Shown: in pieces, positions 38,330 through 46,714 of the stretch
Layout: each line of letters starts with the position of its first letter
Position numbering within the stretch: the first letter of the stretch is position 1
Assembly: GCF_020687765.1 (NCBI RefSeq)
Contig: NZ_JAJEWJ010000006.1
Span: 124,001-188,000 of the forward strand
DNA length: 64,000 bases
Reading direction: 5' to 3'
Source of the DNA: Sphingobacterium sp. FBM7-1
GTDB taxonomy: Bacteria > Bacteroidota > Bacteroidia > Sphingobacteriales > Sphingobacteriaceae
The notes under the pieces: generated by a model
Databases searched by the model: none
Told to the model about the DNA's origin: nothing
The model's input: only the letters and a program-made list of their open reading frames with translations
Made by a program: the position numbers and the translations under genes

Positions 38330-39358
38330 TTATTTATTCGTTATGGTAATGTTGGTTAAGCCTTTTTGGGCACCTTCCTGTTCGTTTGTATCGTCAATAA
38401 TATTACCCACTGCTTCGCCCTTACTGCTTTTCAGCCGTACGTTGATGGCATAACCTGCTGCATTAACTTGAAAGCTGTTGTTGCTGAATATATTATAACT
38501 GCCCCAACCCTCATAAGCGCAATTAACCTGTACACCGTCCAGGAAGTTTGTGTTAGAACCGTCGTGATACCCTTGGTTGTTCTCTATCTGGTAGCTGTTT
38601 CCTTTAACATCCAACCAGCTATCTGCACTATTTTCACCGGAAATTCCATCAGCGTAAAACGTATTATAAGCAATCAAACCATAGGACGTGCCTTCTTTTA
38701 TATCGATACATTCCGCTGTGATACCCGATCCGATTTTATTGTTTATAACGGCGTTGTAATCACATTTGTCCGGTTCTCCATTCGTGTATCTTGCCCAATT
38801 GCTGTTAGCTGTTCCGATATAAATGCCTTCGCCATAACCTGGTCTTTTTAGGCCAGTAGTGGAGATATCGCAATGTTGTACGACATTATGGCTGCTGAAT
38901 TTCCGTAGATGTATAGCTTCTTCGCCAGTATTTTTTACAGTAAGGTGGGTTAAGGTATTGAAAGAGGCATTATCAGCCATGAAACCTTTTAACCCATTTT
39001 GTAACGTCATCTTTTTAATTTTACAATAGTTACCTTGTAAATGGAATACATATCCTGTATTGGTATCACCTGCATCTAAAATAGTTGCGGGTCCGGCGCC
39101 CTCTACAATGATCGGGTGCGTTTCCGTGCCACTTTTTGCGAGTATAAATCTGCCCTCATACGTACCTGGAGCAACTACAATGGAATCACCTGGCTGTGCC
39201 TCCGCCAAAGCTTTTTTTAACTGCGTAGTACTTTCTACCTTAATGAGTGTATAAGCGTGGGAATTTTGAGGTTGACTTTCGTCTGTCGGCAGTTGAACGA
39301 GTGACGTTGCTCCGCAGGAAACGCCTGTTAAGAAAATAAAAAAGATGAGCTGTTTCAT
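38330..39358 (-). CDS. Right-handed parallel beta-helix lipoprotein, putative polysaccharide lyase
   Basis: 342 residues; leader ending LTGVSCGAT gives lipobox Cys15. A short N-terminal part is followed by PGDSIVVAPGTYEGRFILAK, the usual entry to a right-handed beta-helix, and repeated coil segments (CKIKKMTLQNGLKGFMADNA, YGEGIYIGTANSNW, ECIDIKEGTSYGLIAYNTF). It lacks the PL6 pair SxKS/LRHG, so it is not PL6; a lyase of another beta-helix family is possible but I cannot identify catalytic residues. Located between the alpha/beta hydrolase and MFS genes. Confidence 0.8.
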   Translation of the reverse strand: MKQLIFFIFLTGVSCGATSLVQLPTDESQPQNSHAYTLIKVESTTQLKKALAEAQPGDSIVVAPGTYEGRFILAKSGTETHPIIVEGAGPATILDAGDTNTGYVFHLQGNYCKIKKMTLQNGLKGFMADNASFNTLTHLTVKNTGEEAIHLRKFSSHNVVQHCDISTTGLKRPGYGEGIYIGTANSNWARYTNGEPDKCDYNAVINNKIGSGITAECIDIKEGTSYGLIAYNTFYADGISGENSADSWLDVKGNSYQIENNQGYHDGSNTNFLDGVQVNCAYEGWGSYNIFSNNSFQVNAAGYAINVRLKSSKGEAVGNIIDDTNEQEGAQKGLTNITITNK

Positions 39359-39368
39359 TCGTATAGAT

Positions 39369-40223
39369 TTAAATAATGTTGAGCTTCTTTATAAATAGCA
39401 TTATCCGTTTACTGATTTCTTGATTCTCCTCTTTCGGAAATTTACCATGAAGGCCGTCTTTAACGACATATAGTTCATGGTATACTTTCGCACCGTCCAA
39501 CTTCTTTTGTAGATCGTAAGACATTTCGATCGGTACAATGGGATCTGCATCCCCGTGTACAATAAAGATAGGTGGGGTGTTTTCGTTGACATAACTGATG
39601 GGAGAGACGGATGCGATAAACTTGTTGCTTTGGTGATTTTCGCCCAACCATTGTTGTGCGGATTTACTTTTCCATGCCTTCACCTCGGTAATACCATACT
39701 TATCGATGACGGCGGCTACGCGCATGTCTTCAACAGGAAGACAGTTTTTGTCAAACCTCTTGTCATTGCCCAATAAGCCGCCCATAAGCGCCAGATGCCC
39801 ACCAGCCGATCCGCCCATAATGATAACCTTGTTAGGGTCGATGTTCAGTTCTTTGGCGTGGTACTTTACATAGGCGATGACGGCGCGGACATCCTCAATG
39901 GCCGCAGGTGCTGGTGCAATTTGGGATAAACGATAACCCATATTGGCGACGGCAATATCGTTTTTGAACCAAGAACCAAACCCACGTTGTGTCTCTTTAG
40001 AGCCTTTGTTCCAACCGCCACCGTGGATATTGATAACGATAGGTGTCGGCGAGGGATTTGTCGCATTAAAATAGATGTCGACTAATCCAACCCAATCATT
40101 GACTTTAGCATATTCTACATTAAGTTTCTTGGAAAAATTTGCAGGATGAGTGACCGTATCAATCTGGGCGTTACTATATGACCAAGAAATTATGAATAAT
40201 AGTATAAAAGCAATCTTTTTCAT
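39369..40223 (-). CDS. Secreted alpha/beta hydrolase, acetyl-esterase-like
   Basis: 284 residues from the ATG at 40223, which overlaps the cupin stop codon (ATGA), so this start is preferred over the longer frame to 40304. Signal peptide MKKIAFILLFIISWSYSNAQ. HGGGW oxyanion motif (67-71), nucleophile Ser139 in GGSAGG, acid Asp227 in HGDADPIVP and His259. This is the GDXG/BD-FAE type of esterase, often acting on acetylated or feruloylated polysaccharides. In an alginate locus an O-acetyl esterase on bacterial alginate is a reasonable inference, not proven. Confidence 0.85.
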   Translation of the reverse strand: MKKIAFILLFIISWSYSNAQIDTVTHPANFSKKLNVEYAKVNDWVGLVDIYFNATNPSPTPIVINIHGGGWNKGSKETQRGFGSWFKNDIAVANMGYRLSQIAPAPAAIEDVRAVIAYVKYHAKELNIDPNKVIIMGGSAGGHLALMGGLLGNDKRFDKNCLPVEDMRVAAVIDKYGITEVKAWKSKSAQQWLGENHQSNKFIASVSPISYVNENTPPIFIVHGDADPIVPIEMSYDLQKKLDGAKVYHELYVVKDGLHGKFPKEENQEISKRIMLFIKKLNII

Positions 40224-40573
40224 CTTGTTACTTTTTTGAGTAAAAAGTCCTCCCGCAATGGCGAGAATACGTCGATTAGCATTCCTGGTTCGATACAAAC
40301 ACATCCGTGTGTGGCATGTGGTGGTACGTAATAACCATCTCCCTTACTTATGATTTTTTCTTCATCGTCTATGGTCATTTTGAAGAGACCACTTTCTACA
40401 TAAGTAACTTGTGCGTGAAAGTGACTATGCAGTTCGCCTATGGCTCCCGCCTCAAATTGTGCTTTTACAAGCATAATGGTGTCATCGTAACCGTACACCT
40501 GACGTTTTATTCCATTTCCAAGGTCTTCCCATTGGATGTTGTCGTTGAATTGAAAGTTTTCGCTCTGTATCAT
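40220..40573 (-). CDS. kdgF: KdgF-like cupin (unsaturated monouronate linearisation)
   Basis: Small cupin of 117 residues. Metal motif HSHFHAQ (His49, His51, Gln55) plus a His in the PPHATHG segment (86-89) matches KdgF, which converts 4,5-unsaturated monouronates from pectin or alginate to the linear ketonised form (DEH from alginate). It sits directly after PL17, which releases that product. Start and stop overlaps on both sides (ATGA with PL17 at 40570-40573, ATGA with the esterase at 40220-40223) imply translational coupling. Confidence 0.88.
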   Translation of the reverse strand: MIQSENFQFNDNIQWEDLGNGIKRQVYGYDDTIMLVKAQFEAGAIGELHSHFHAQVTYVESGLFKMTIDDEEKIISKGDGYYVPPHATHGCVCIEPGMLIDVFSPLREDFLLKKVTR

Positions 40574-42723
40574 AATTGTTTTATTTGTATGTTGGAAATT
40601 ATATTATCGGTTAAATCTGCTTCAAGTTGAAATACGCGCGCACCAACTTCAAAACTTATATTGAAGTTGTTTTTTTCTGCCGGCGTGGTTTTGAAGTTTT
40701 TTACAGCAGGATCTGCATCACTGATCGTTTCGTCTGTTGGGTTAATATCGCCGTATGTTTCTATTAATTGCGCAAATACAGCCTCATGTAAATTTTCTTG
40801 TCTTAATACGATCCCCCGTGTCGGTATGAGGTTGAGCTGTGGATCATCGGCACCTAGATGCACGTGATTTAGTATGTTATGTGGACTTTGGCTGGCAAAA
40901 TGGACTTTATAAAATTTATAATTGCTCAGTAATGTAATATAATCACCGTGGGATTGAAGAGCATACGAGCTATTAAGCCATAAATGTTGGTAACCGTTTT
41001 TCTCACCAAAAGCGTGTAACGAAGCCTTCGCTTCTACATCTTTTTTACGTTGATCGACAACTTGTCCGATATAATAATAGGGAAGATCAACCGTTTTTAG
41101 TGCATTGTCACTGTGTATATAGCTGACATCGACAATAAGTGGTTTCTTTAATTCATTTATTTGGATCGTTATAAGAGCGCGCGAAATTTTTGTCTGTGGG
41201 TAAGAATGGCTTTCAGAAGCAATAACGTATTTCAATGTATCGTGATCGTATAACGTTATATGCATAGGAGCAAAGTGTTCCGCTCGATCTACATTTCCAT
41301 CAAACTGCGACGTCTCATTGATGACAATCGTATTGTGTGCGATGCTTTGTTTTGCCCACGTATTGTTTTCTTTTAAATAATGACCACCAGATTTGCTTTC
41401 GATATTTAAGAAGCGCGCTGCGCCATAATCAGGAAATACTTCGAAGCCATTATCATAGAGAAGGAAGTTCAGGCGATCAAAATGCCCATGCCCCATTCCG
41501 TGTGTCGTGTTTTTAAGAACCAGTGTCTGTTGTGTATCTTCGTCTCCATGACGGAGAATACCGATCCCCCCCTTTTTTCCATCCTTACCGTCTCTTATAA
41601 GCGTAGTTTTGTAATCGAAGTTCTTTGATTTACCCAAAAATATATCCCGTGCTACCTTTAATCCTGCATCGGAGATAATTACTTTGTTTTGCCTTTTAGC
41701 CATCCCTAACAATGTAGGATTCGTGTCAATATCGCTATAAGCAACGTTGTTGGCCAATATTAACTCGTTACTCTTTATAGATTTATCTTTGATAGCATCA
41801 TTTAACGGAAAGAGAAGACCATCGGTATAGCTTGTTTGGAATACAGTTTCTATGGCTTTAGCAAGAAGACGGTCTCGGTATTCGAATATCTTGATTTCTG
41901 GTTTATAGTTATGCAATGCTTGAGCAAATAAAACGAAGGGCGATAGCGCATACCGTTGATAATAGGGGCCTTCCGCATAGTATCCGTCGGGTGAGAATAA
42001 TTCGTCAAGCTGTTTCAGAAAACCTGTCTGTTTGTCCAGTGCACTACCGTATAGGGACTTGTTAACCCATTCCGGCTTATTTAATATTAGACCTGTGATG
42101 CCCACGGCGGCAATGCTCCACGTACCGTGATTATGGATTTTATCAAATACCGCTTTGTGCGAAATCATCAGGTATTCTGCCATAGGAATAAAAAGATCTT
42201 TTTCAATAATCTCCCGTTCTTGTGAGGAGAGTTCTGAAACAATTAGATCGTACGCTTGAATGGCATTTACGAGCCATACACAATCATTTAGATTCTGCCA
42301 AAAGATACGTCCACTGGGATGATTCTCTTTTCTTTTAGGGTGTTCCGGCCAGTCCTGATACTTTTTGGCGTAGGCTGTCAATATATTTTTGCTCAGATTA
42401 AGGTATTTGACGTCCTGCGTCACCTGAAAACAAATTGCGCTATTCAGGAGTAGTTGGTAATTTTTTTTGTGTAATTCGTGTGTATAACCTCCACCCGCAT
42501 CTCGGGGTGTTGGAACAAGTAACTCGTTAATTAATTCATCATCTACAGATTGCTGGATATCCAAAAAGCTATTTTTCAGCAACGGAAATTCTTTCACACC
42601 TTCTCTTAATGCAGGTAGATTCGCTTTTGTCATTAACAAGCTAGGGTGCTCCTGTGCAGAAATAATCAGCGGAAAAAATAGAGCAAAAAATATACTGACC
42701 ACATGTTTTATGTAGTTTTTCAT
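40570..42723 (-). CDS. PL17 oligoalginate lyase
   Basis: 717-residue exolytic alginate lyase of family PL17, giving unsaturated monouronate. Signal peptide MKNYIKHVVSIFFALFFPLI then SAQE places it in the periplasm. N-terminal alpha/alpha barrel with the Asn198-His199 pair (KIHNHGTWS) and Tyr255 (EGPYYQRYAL), corresponding to the Asn/His and Tyr of characterised PL17 enzymes, followed by the heparinase II/III-like beta-sandwich starting about residue 390 (THGMGHGHFDRLNFLLYDNG). Full length. 28 bp after the GntR gene. Confidence 0.94.
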   Translation of the reverse strand: MKNYIKHVVSIFFALFFPLIISAQEHPSLLMTKANLPALREGVKEFPLLKNSFLDIQQSVDDELINELLVPTPRDAGGGYTHELHKKNYQLLLNSAICFQVTQDVKYLNLSKNILTAYAKKYQDWPEHPKRKENHPSGRIFWQNLNDCVWLVNAIQAYDLIVSELSSQEREIIEKDLFIPMAEYLMISHKAVFDKIHNHGTWSIAAVGITGLILNKPEWVNKSLYGSALDKQTGFLKQLDELFSPDGYYAEGPYYQRYALSPFVLFAQALHNYKPEIKIFEYRDRLLAKAIETVFQTSYTDGLLFPLNDAIKDKSIKSNELILANNVAYSDIDTNPTLLGMAKRQNKVIISDAGLKVARDIFLGKSKNFDYKTTLIRDGKDGKKGGIGILRHGDEDTQQTLVLKNTTHGMGHGHFDRLNFLLYDNGFEVFPDYGAARFLNIESKSGGHYLKENNTWAKQSIAHNTIVINETSQFDGNVDRAEHFAPMHITLYDHDTLKYVIASESHSYPQTKISRALITIQINELKKPLIVDVSYIHSDNALKTVDLPYYYIGQVVDQRKKDVEAKASLHAFGEKNGYQHLWLNSSYALQSHGDYITLLSNYKFYKVHFASQSPHNILNHVHLGADDPQLNLIPTRGIVLRQENLHEAVFAQLIETYGDINPTDETISDADPAVKNFKTTPAEKNNFNISFEVGARVFQLEADLTDNIISNIQIKQL

Positions 42724-42751
42724 GGTTTATTTGGGTTATGAAATTAAATTA

Positions 42752-43474
42752 CTATCTGTTTTTTATTTCTCGTTGGCTTAATTCCCAGATATCGTTCAAA
42801 TGCGTTCGCATTGCTTCTTCTGCAAGGCTTGCATTTTGTTGTTCGATAGCTTCATATATGGCACGATGCTCGTCGATTGCTTTATATACTTGATTTTCTC
42901 CACATACTTTTTTCTCCGTGATGTTCTTTACCAAATCGGGTATGAGATGAAGAATCATGGACGATATAACATTGTTTTGTGTCGCTTGTGCAATTTTGGT
43001 ATGAAAAAGCATGTCTTCTTCGACGCTCGATTGATTGTTTTTCGTTTTTATCTCGAAACTTAGCATCGTTTCCTTTAAGACTTTTAGATCTTCTTCGGTG
43101 CGTCGAATAGCTGCCAATTGTACCGCGGTAATTTCTAGATGAAAACGTGCTTCAATTAAGGCATAGAAATCATCCTGATTAAAGTTAATGAGATCACCTA
43201 TCATACTATCGATGATGTTGATACCCAAACCTGCTACATACGTTCCACTTTGCGGGTTTGTTTTTAGTAGTCCGTAGAATTGTAATTTTAGGATGGCCTC
43301 TCTCACATAACTTCTGCTCGTTTGAAATCTCTCACTCAATATGCGTTCAGAAGGCAGTTTATCACCAGGTTTCAATTGCCCTGAAACAATGAGATTCCTC
43401 ATTTGGTGGATGATAATGTCCACCGGAGATTGCCTTTGTATGGCAGAGATACTTTCAATAATACTGTTGTTCAT
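42752..43474 (-). CDS. GntR/FadR family regulator of the uronate locus
   Basis: 240 residues from ATG at 43474 (MNNSIIESISAIQRQSPVDI). N-terminal winged helix with the GntR signature GQLKPGDKLPSERILSERF and SRSYVREAILKLQ; C-terminal all-helical FCD ligand domain (LIEARFHLEITAVQLAAIRR, FHTKIAQATQN) with metal-binding His. A longer frame to 43543 would run through the operator-like palindromes at 43486-43522, so the shorter start is preferred. First gene of the alginate block; likely a repressor released by a uronate or KDG-type ligand. Confidence 0.9.
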   Translation of the reverse strand: MNNSIIESISAIQRQSPVDIIIHQMRNLIVSGQLKPGDKLPSERILSERFQTSRSYVREAILKLQFYGLLKTNPQSGTYVAGLGINIIDSMIGDLINFNQDDFYALIEARFHLEITAVQLAAIRRTEEDLKVLKETMLSFEIKTKNNQSSVEEDMLFHTKIAQATQNNVISSMILHLIPDLVKNITEKKVCGENQVYKAIDEHRAIYEAIEQQNASLAEEAMRTHLNDIWELSQREIKNR

Positions 43475-43485
43475 ATAACATCTGT

Positions 43486-43522
43486 CTAAATTGGTAAACC
43501 AGTTATTGGTTGACCAATTTAG
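43486..43522. promoter_or_regulatory. ExuR/UxuR-like operator pair upstream of the GntR gene
   Basis: Two sites of the form TGGTnnACCA: TTGGTAAACCAG (centre 43496.5) and ATTGGTTGACCAAT (43505-43518, centre 43511.5), 15 bp apart, both inside an outer 10-bp perfect repeat CTAAATTGGT (43486-43495) and ACCAATTTAG (43513-43522). This matches the E. coli UxuR/ExuR site TTGGTATACCAA in form. Located 12 bp before the ATG at 43474. Confidence 0.7.
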
Positions 43523-43674
43523 GAATAAATATGATATAAACAAAAAAATAATAAATATTTATGTTGCGAGTAAGCGTATACGAAATCGTTATCGTGAATA
43601 AACCTGCGGTAAATACTTGAGAATGACTAAAAAATAGCTAAAATTGAATATTATAAACTTAGGACTATAATAAC

Positions 43675-44496
43675 ATGAGTATTTTAGAAAAGTTCTCGTT
43701 GAAAGGAAAAGTTATCGTGGTAACTGGCGGGACAGGTATTTTGGGAAAAGCATTTGTCAAAGCGTTAGCAGAAGCAGGGGCTAAAGTTTGTATTATCGGC
43801 CGGAGCCGGGAAAAAGCAGACGAACGCGTGAAGATGGTGGAAACCTTAGGCGCCGAAGGCTTGGCTATCGTTGCAGATGTGATGGATGAGGTGTCCGTGC
43901 GACAAGCTAAGGATCAAATTTTGGACGAATGGGGTACAATCGATGGGCTCGTGAACGCAGCGGGGGGGAATATCCCCGGAGCGACTATCGGTCCAGATGA
44001 CAACCTATTTGATAATAAAATAGGGGATACGATCAAAGCTATTGAACTGAACTTATACGGAACTATTATTCCCACTTTGATTTTTGGAGAGGTTATCGCT
44101 AAGCAGGGGAAAGGCTCCATCGTTAATATATCTTCCTTAGCCGCTAGTTTGCCAATAACGCGCGTGTTAGGGTATACGGTCGCAAAACATGGTGTGGATG
44201 GCTTTACCAAGTGGATGGCGACGGAATTAGCTTTACGATATAGCGATAAAATTCGTGTAAACGCCATTGCTCCAGGTGTTTTTCTTACCGAACAAAATCG
44301 TAACTTGTTGACGAATCCTGACGGAAGTTATACGGATCGTGCGAACAAATTTGTACAAGGAACACCGTTTTCCAGACTTGGCGACCCGTCGGAATTGGAA
44401 GGTACGCTCGTTTATTTATTGAGTGATGCCTCCGCATTTGTTTCGGGAGAGACGATTTTTGTAGACGGCGGTTTTAATAGTTGGTCTGGTGTTTAA
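43675..44496 (+). CDS. SDR family D-mannonate oxidoreductase (UxuB-like role)
   Basis: 273-residue short-chain dehydrogenase: TGGTGILG (17-24), NAAGG, Ser153 or Ser154, Tyr167 and Lys171 (YTVAK), the C-terminal SGETIFVDGGFNSWSGV. In Bacteroidota a non-UxuB SDR paired with uxuA interconverts D-fructuronate and D-mannonate; the directly following gene is uxuA (12 bp from the stop to its ATG). The cofactor is not determined. Divergent from the GntR regulator; the 130-200 bp between them hold both promoters. Confidence 0.85.
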   Translation: MSILEKFSLKGKVIVVTGGTGILGKAFVKALAEAGAKVCIIGRSREKADERVKMVETLGAEGLAIVADVMDEVSVRQAKDQILDEWGTIDGLVNAAGGNIPGATIGPDDNLFDNKIGDTIKAIELNLYGTIIPTLIFGEVIAKQGKGSIVNISSLAASLPITRVLGYTVAKHGVDGFTKWMATELALRYSDKIRVNAIAPGVFLTEQNRNLLTNPDGSYTDRANKFVQGTPFSRLGDPSELEGTLVYLLSDASAFVSGETIFVDGGFNSWSGV

Positions 44497-44507
44497 GTTT
44501 TTATAAT

Positions 44508-45680
44508 ATGAAAAGAATGTTTTTAGAACAAACCTGGCGTTGGTACGGTCCCAATGACCCGGTATCCTTACAGGATGTAAAGCAGGCGGGAGCAACGGGT
44601 GTTGTATCTGCCTTACACCATATTCCGCACGGCGACGTATGGCCTAAAGCAGAAATTTTGGAACGTAAGCGTATCATCGAGGAAGCTGGACTCGTGTGGT
44701 CTGTGGTAGAAAGTGTGACCGTACACGAGGCTATAAAAACACGTTCGGAAAAAGTAGATTTCTATCTAGATAATTATCGTCAAACGTTGACTAATTTAGC
44801 AGAGTGCGGTATCAAAACGGTATGTTATAACTTTATGCCGGTGTTGGACTGGACACGTACGCAGTTAGACAAAGTGATGCATGATGGTTCTAAAGCACTC
44901 TATTTCGATTGGATCGATTTGGCTGTTTTTGATATCTTTATTTTAGAGCGGCCTAACGCTAGATCTTCGTATGCGACGGCAATCGTGGAGCAAGCGGAAA
45001 GCCGTTATCGTACGTTCGACGAAGAGGCGAAAAAATTCTTGCTTTCCAATGTCTTAATGGGGATTCCTGGGGAGAAGGATCCGTCTTTGGAAGATTTGCA
45101 GCGTAGTATTGATATTTATGCGGCAATTGGTTTCGACGGGCTACGTGACAATTTAACCTATTTCTTGTCGGAAATCGCTGATGTTTGTGAAACGCACGGT
45201 ATTAAAATGACGATTCACCCGGACGATCCCCCGTATCCTATTTTAGGGCTTCCTAGAATTGCAGGGAATGTGGCGGATTTTGAGTATATCGTTAATACGG
45301 TAGATAAGCCCTTCAATGGTGTTTGTTTTTGTACGGGCTCATTGGGAGCGGGACCCGATAACAATCTCGTAGAGATCTTCAATAAGGTGAAACACCGAGT
45401 GAATTTCGTTCATTTACGTAACGTGAAAAGAGATGCCATAGGAAGTTTTTATGAAGCGGACCATTTAGACGGGGACGTGGATATGTATGCGGTTATGAAG
45501 GAGCTCGTCGCGGAGAACCAAAATCGAGAGATTCCGATTCCGTTGAGACCAGATCATGGTCATCAAATGCTAGATGATTTAAATAAGGTTACCAACCCGG
45601 GATATTCAGCAATTGGTCGATTAAGAGGACTCGCAGAGTTGCGTGGACTTGAATTGGGCGTTGTAAGAAATCTAGGATAG
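44508..45680 (+). CDS. uxuA: mannonate dehydratase
   Basis: Dehydrates D-mannonate to KDG, metal dependent. 390 residues from the ATG at 44508 (MKRMFLEQTWRWYGPNDPVS); a longer frame starting 44481 overlaps the SDR and is not preferred. Family motifs: TGVVSALHHIPHGDVW, MTIHPDDPPYPILGLPRI, CTGSLGAGPDNN, NFVHLRNV and RPDHGHQ with the metal-binding His, Asp and Cys residues. Full length. Its product enters the same KDG pool as the alginate pathway. Converges on the LacI gene with a 1-bp gap. Confidence 0.96.
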   Translation: MKRMFLEQTWRWYGPNDPVSLQDVKQAGATGVVSALHHIPHGDVWPKAEILERKRIIEEAGLVWSVVESVTVHEAIKTRSEKVDFYLDNYRQTLTNLAECGIKTVCYNFMPVLDWTRTQLDKVMHDGSKALYFDWIDLAVFDIFILERPNARSSYATAIVEQAESRYRTFDEEAKKFLLSNVLMGIPGEKDPSLEDLQRSIDIYAAIGFDGLRDNLTYFLSEIADVCETHGIKMTIHPDDPPYPILGLPRIAGNVADFEYIVNTVDKPFNGVCFCTGSLGAGPDNNLVEIFNKVKHRVNFVHLRNVKRDAIGSFYEADHLDGDVDMYAVMKELVAENQNREIPIPLRPDHGHQMLDDLNKVTNPGYSAIGRLRGLAELRGLELGVVRNLG

Positions 45681-45681
45681 T

Positions 45682-46707
45682 TTAACCAATCGTAGAGCGT
45701 CGAAGCTGAATGGACGTGGGTAGTTTAATGTCTTCCCATTCGATTTGGCTTCGATTCTTTTTTTGCATGATTTCTACCAATTTATTTACGGAAATTTCAC
45801 CTATTTCGCTCGTCGGTTGTCGGATAGTACTTAAGGAGGGATTTAGTGATAGACCTAGATCAGTGTTTGCAAAGCCTATCACGGCAAGTGTCTCCGGTAC
45901 TTTAATTTCTAATTTTGCTAGAATTCCTAATAAATGAGTCGTAATGCTGTCTGCTACGCCCACGATGGCATTTGGAGGGACGGGCAGTTGCAATAGATTT
46001 TTAACATGTGTTTCGAGATCATCTTGTAGATCTACCAAACTTTTCACATTGCAATGTACGATATAGGCTGGGGTAACGGGTATTTGAAAATCGCGATGAG
46101 CTTCCATATAACCGGATAGGCGCTCGGTAGTGATGCCTTGACGTGCACCACAGAATATGGCTATCTTCCGTCGACCTATATCCCAGAGGTGCTTGCATGC
46201 ATTATACATTCCGTCCGTATTTAATACGCCTACTTTATGCGTTTCTATCGGGTAGCGTGTTCGGTCGAAAACGACAATGGGGGTGGTTTTGAGGATTTGT
46301 TTAGCCAAATCGATATTAGACTCTTCATGAATTGGGCAAAAGAGAATGCCATCTACGGACTTGTCTAACATGGATTGAAGAGCTAACTTCTCCAGTTCTT
46401 CATTTTCCATGGTATTCATGATGATTGTCCGGTAATGATGAGCACTAGCCGCTTTTTGCATCCCCGCAAGGATCTGTGCTTCGAATGATCCCGTCATTTT
46501 TGGAAGCACTACACCAATGGTATTTGTTTTTCCTGTTTTTAGGAATTTAGCATGTACGTTGGGTTGATAGTTGTGCTTTTTCGCAAACTCTTGTACGGTT
46601 TTCTTCGTCACCTCACTGATTTCGTAACTATCATTTAAGGCTTTCGATACCGTCGAAACAGACATATTTAATGCCTGGGCTAAACTTTTAAGTGTCGTCT
46701 TCGCCAT
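45682..46707 (-). CDS. LacI family transcriptional regulator
   Basis: 341 residues from ATG at 46707 (MAKTTLKSLAQALNMSVSTV), the standard LacI N-terminus with a helix-turn-helix and the minor-groove KxNYQPN hinge segment. The C-terminal periplasmic-binding-like sensor domain has the conserved IGVVLPKMTGSFEAQILAGM and FANTDLGLSLNPSLSTIRQP segments. An upstream ATG at 46728 adds seven residues overlapping lolA and is less likely. Next to the uxuA and SDR genes, so it may control them; the effector is unknown. Confidence 0.92.
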   Translation of the reverse strand: MAKTTLKSLAQALNMSVSTVSKALNDSYEISEVTKKTVQEFAKKHNYQPNVHAKFLKTGKTNTIGVVLPKMTGSFEAQILAGMQKAASAHHYRTIIMNTMENEELEKLALQSMLDKSVDGILFCPIHEESNIDLAKQILKTTPIVVFDRTRYPIETHKVGVLNTDGMYNACKHLWDIGRRKIAIFCGARQGITTERLSGYMEAHRDFQIPVTPAYIVHCNVKSLVDLQDDLETHVKNLLQLPVPPNAIVGVADSITTHLLGILAKLEIKVPETLAVIGFANTDLGLSLNPSLSTIRQPTSEIGEISVNKLVEIMQKKNRSQIEWEDIKLPTSIQLRRSTIG

Positions 46708-46714
46708 GGGGATC

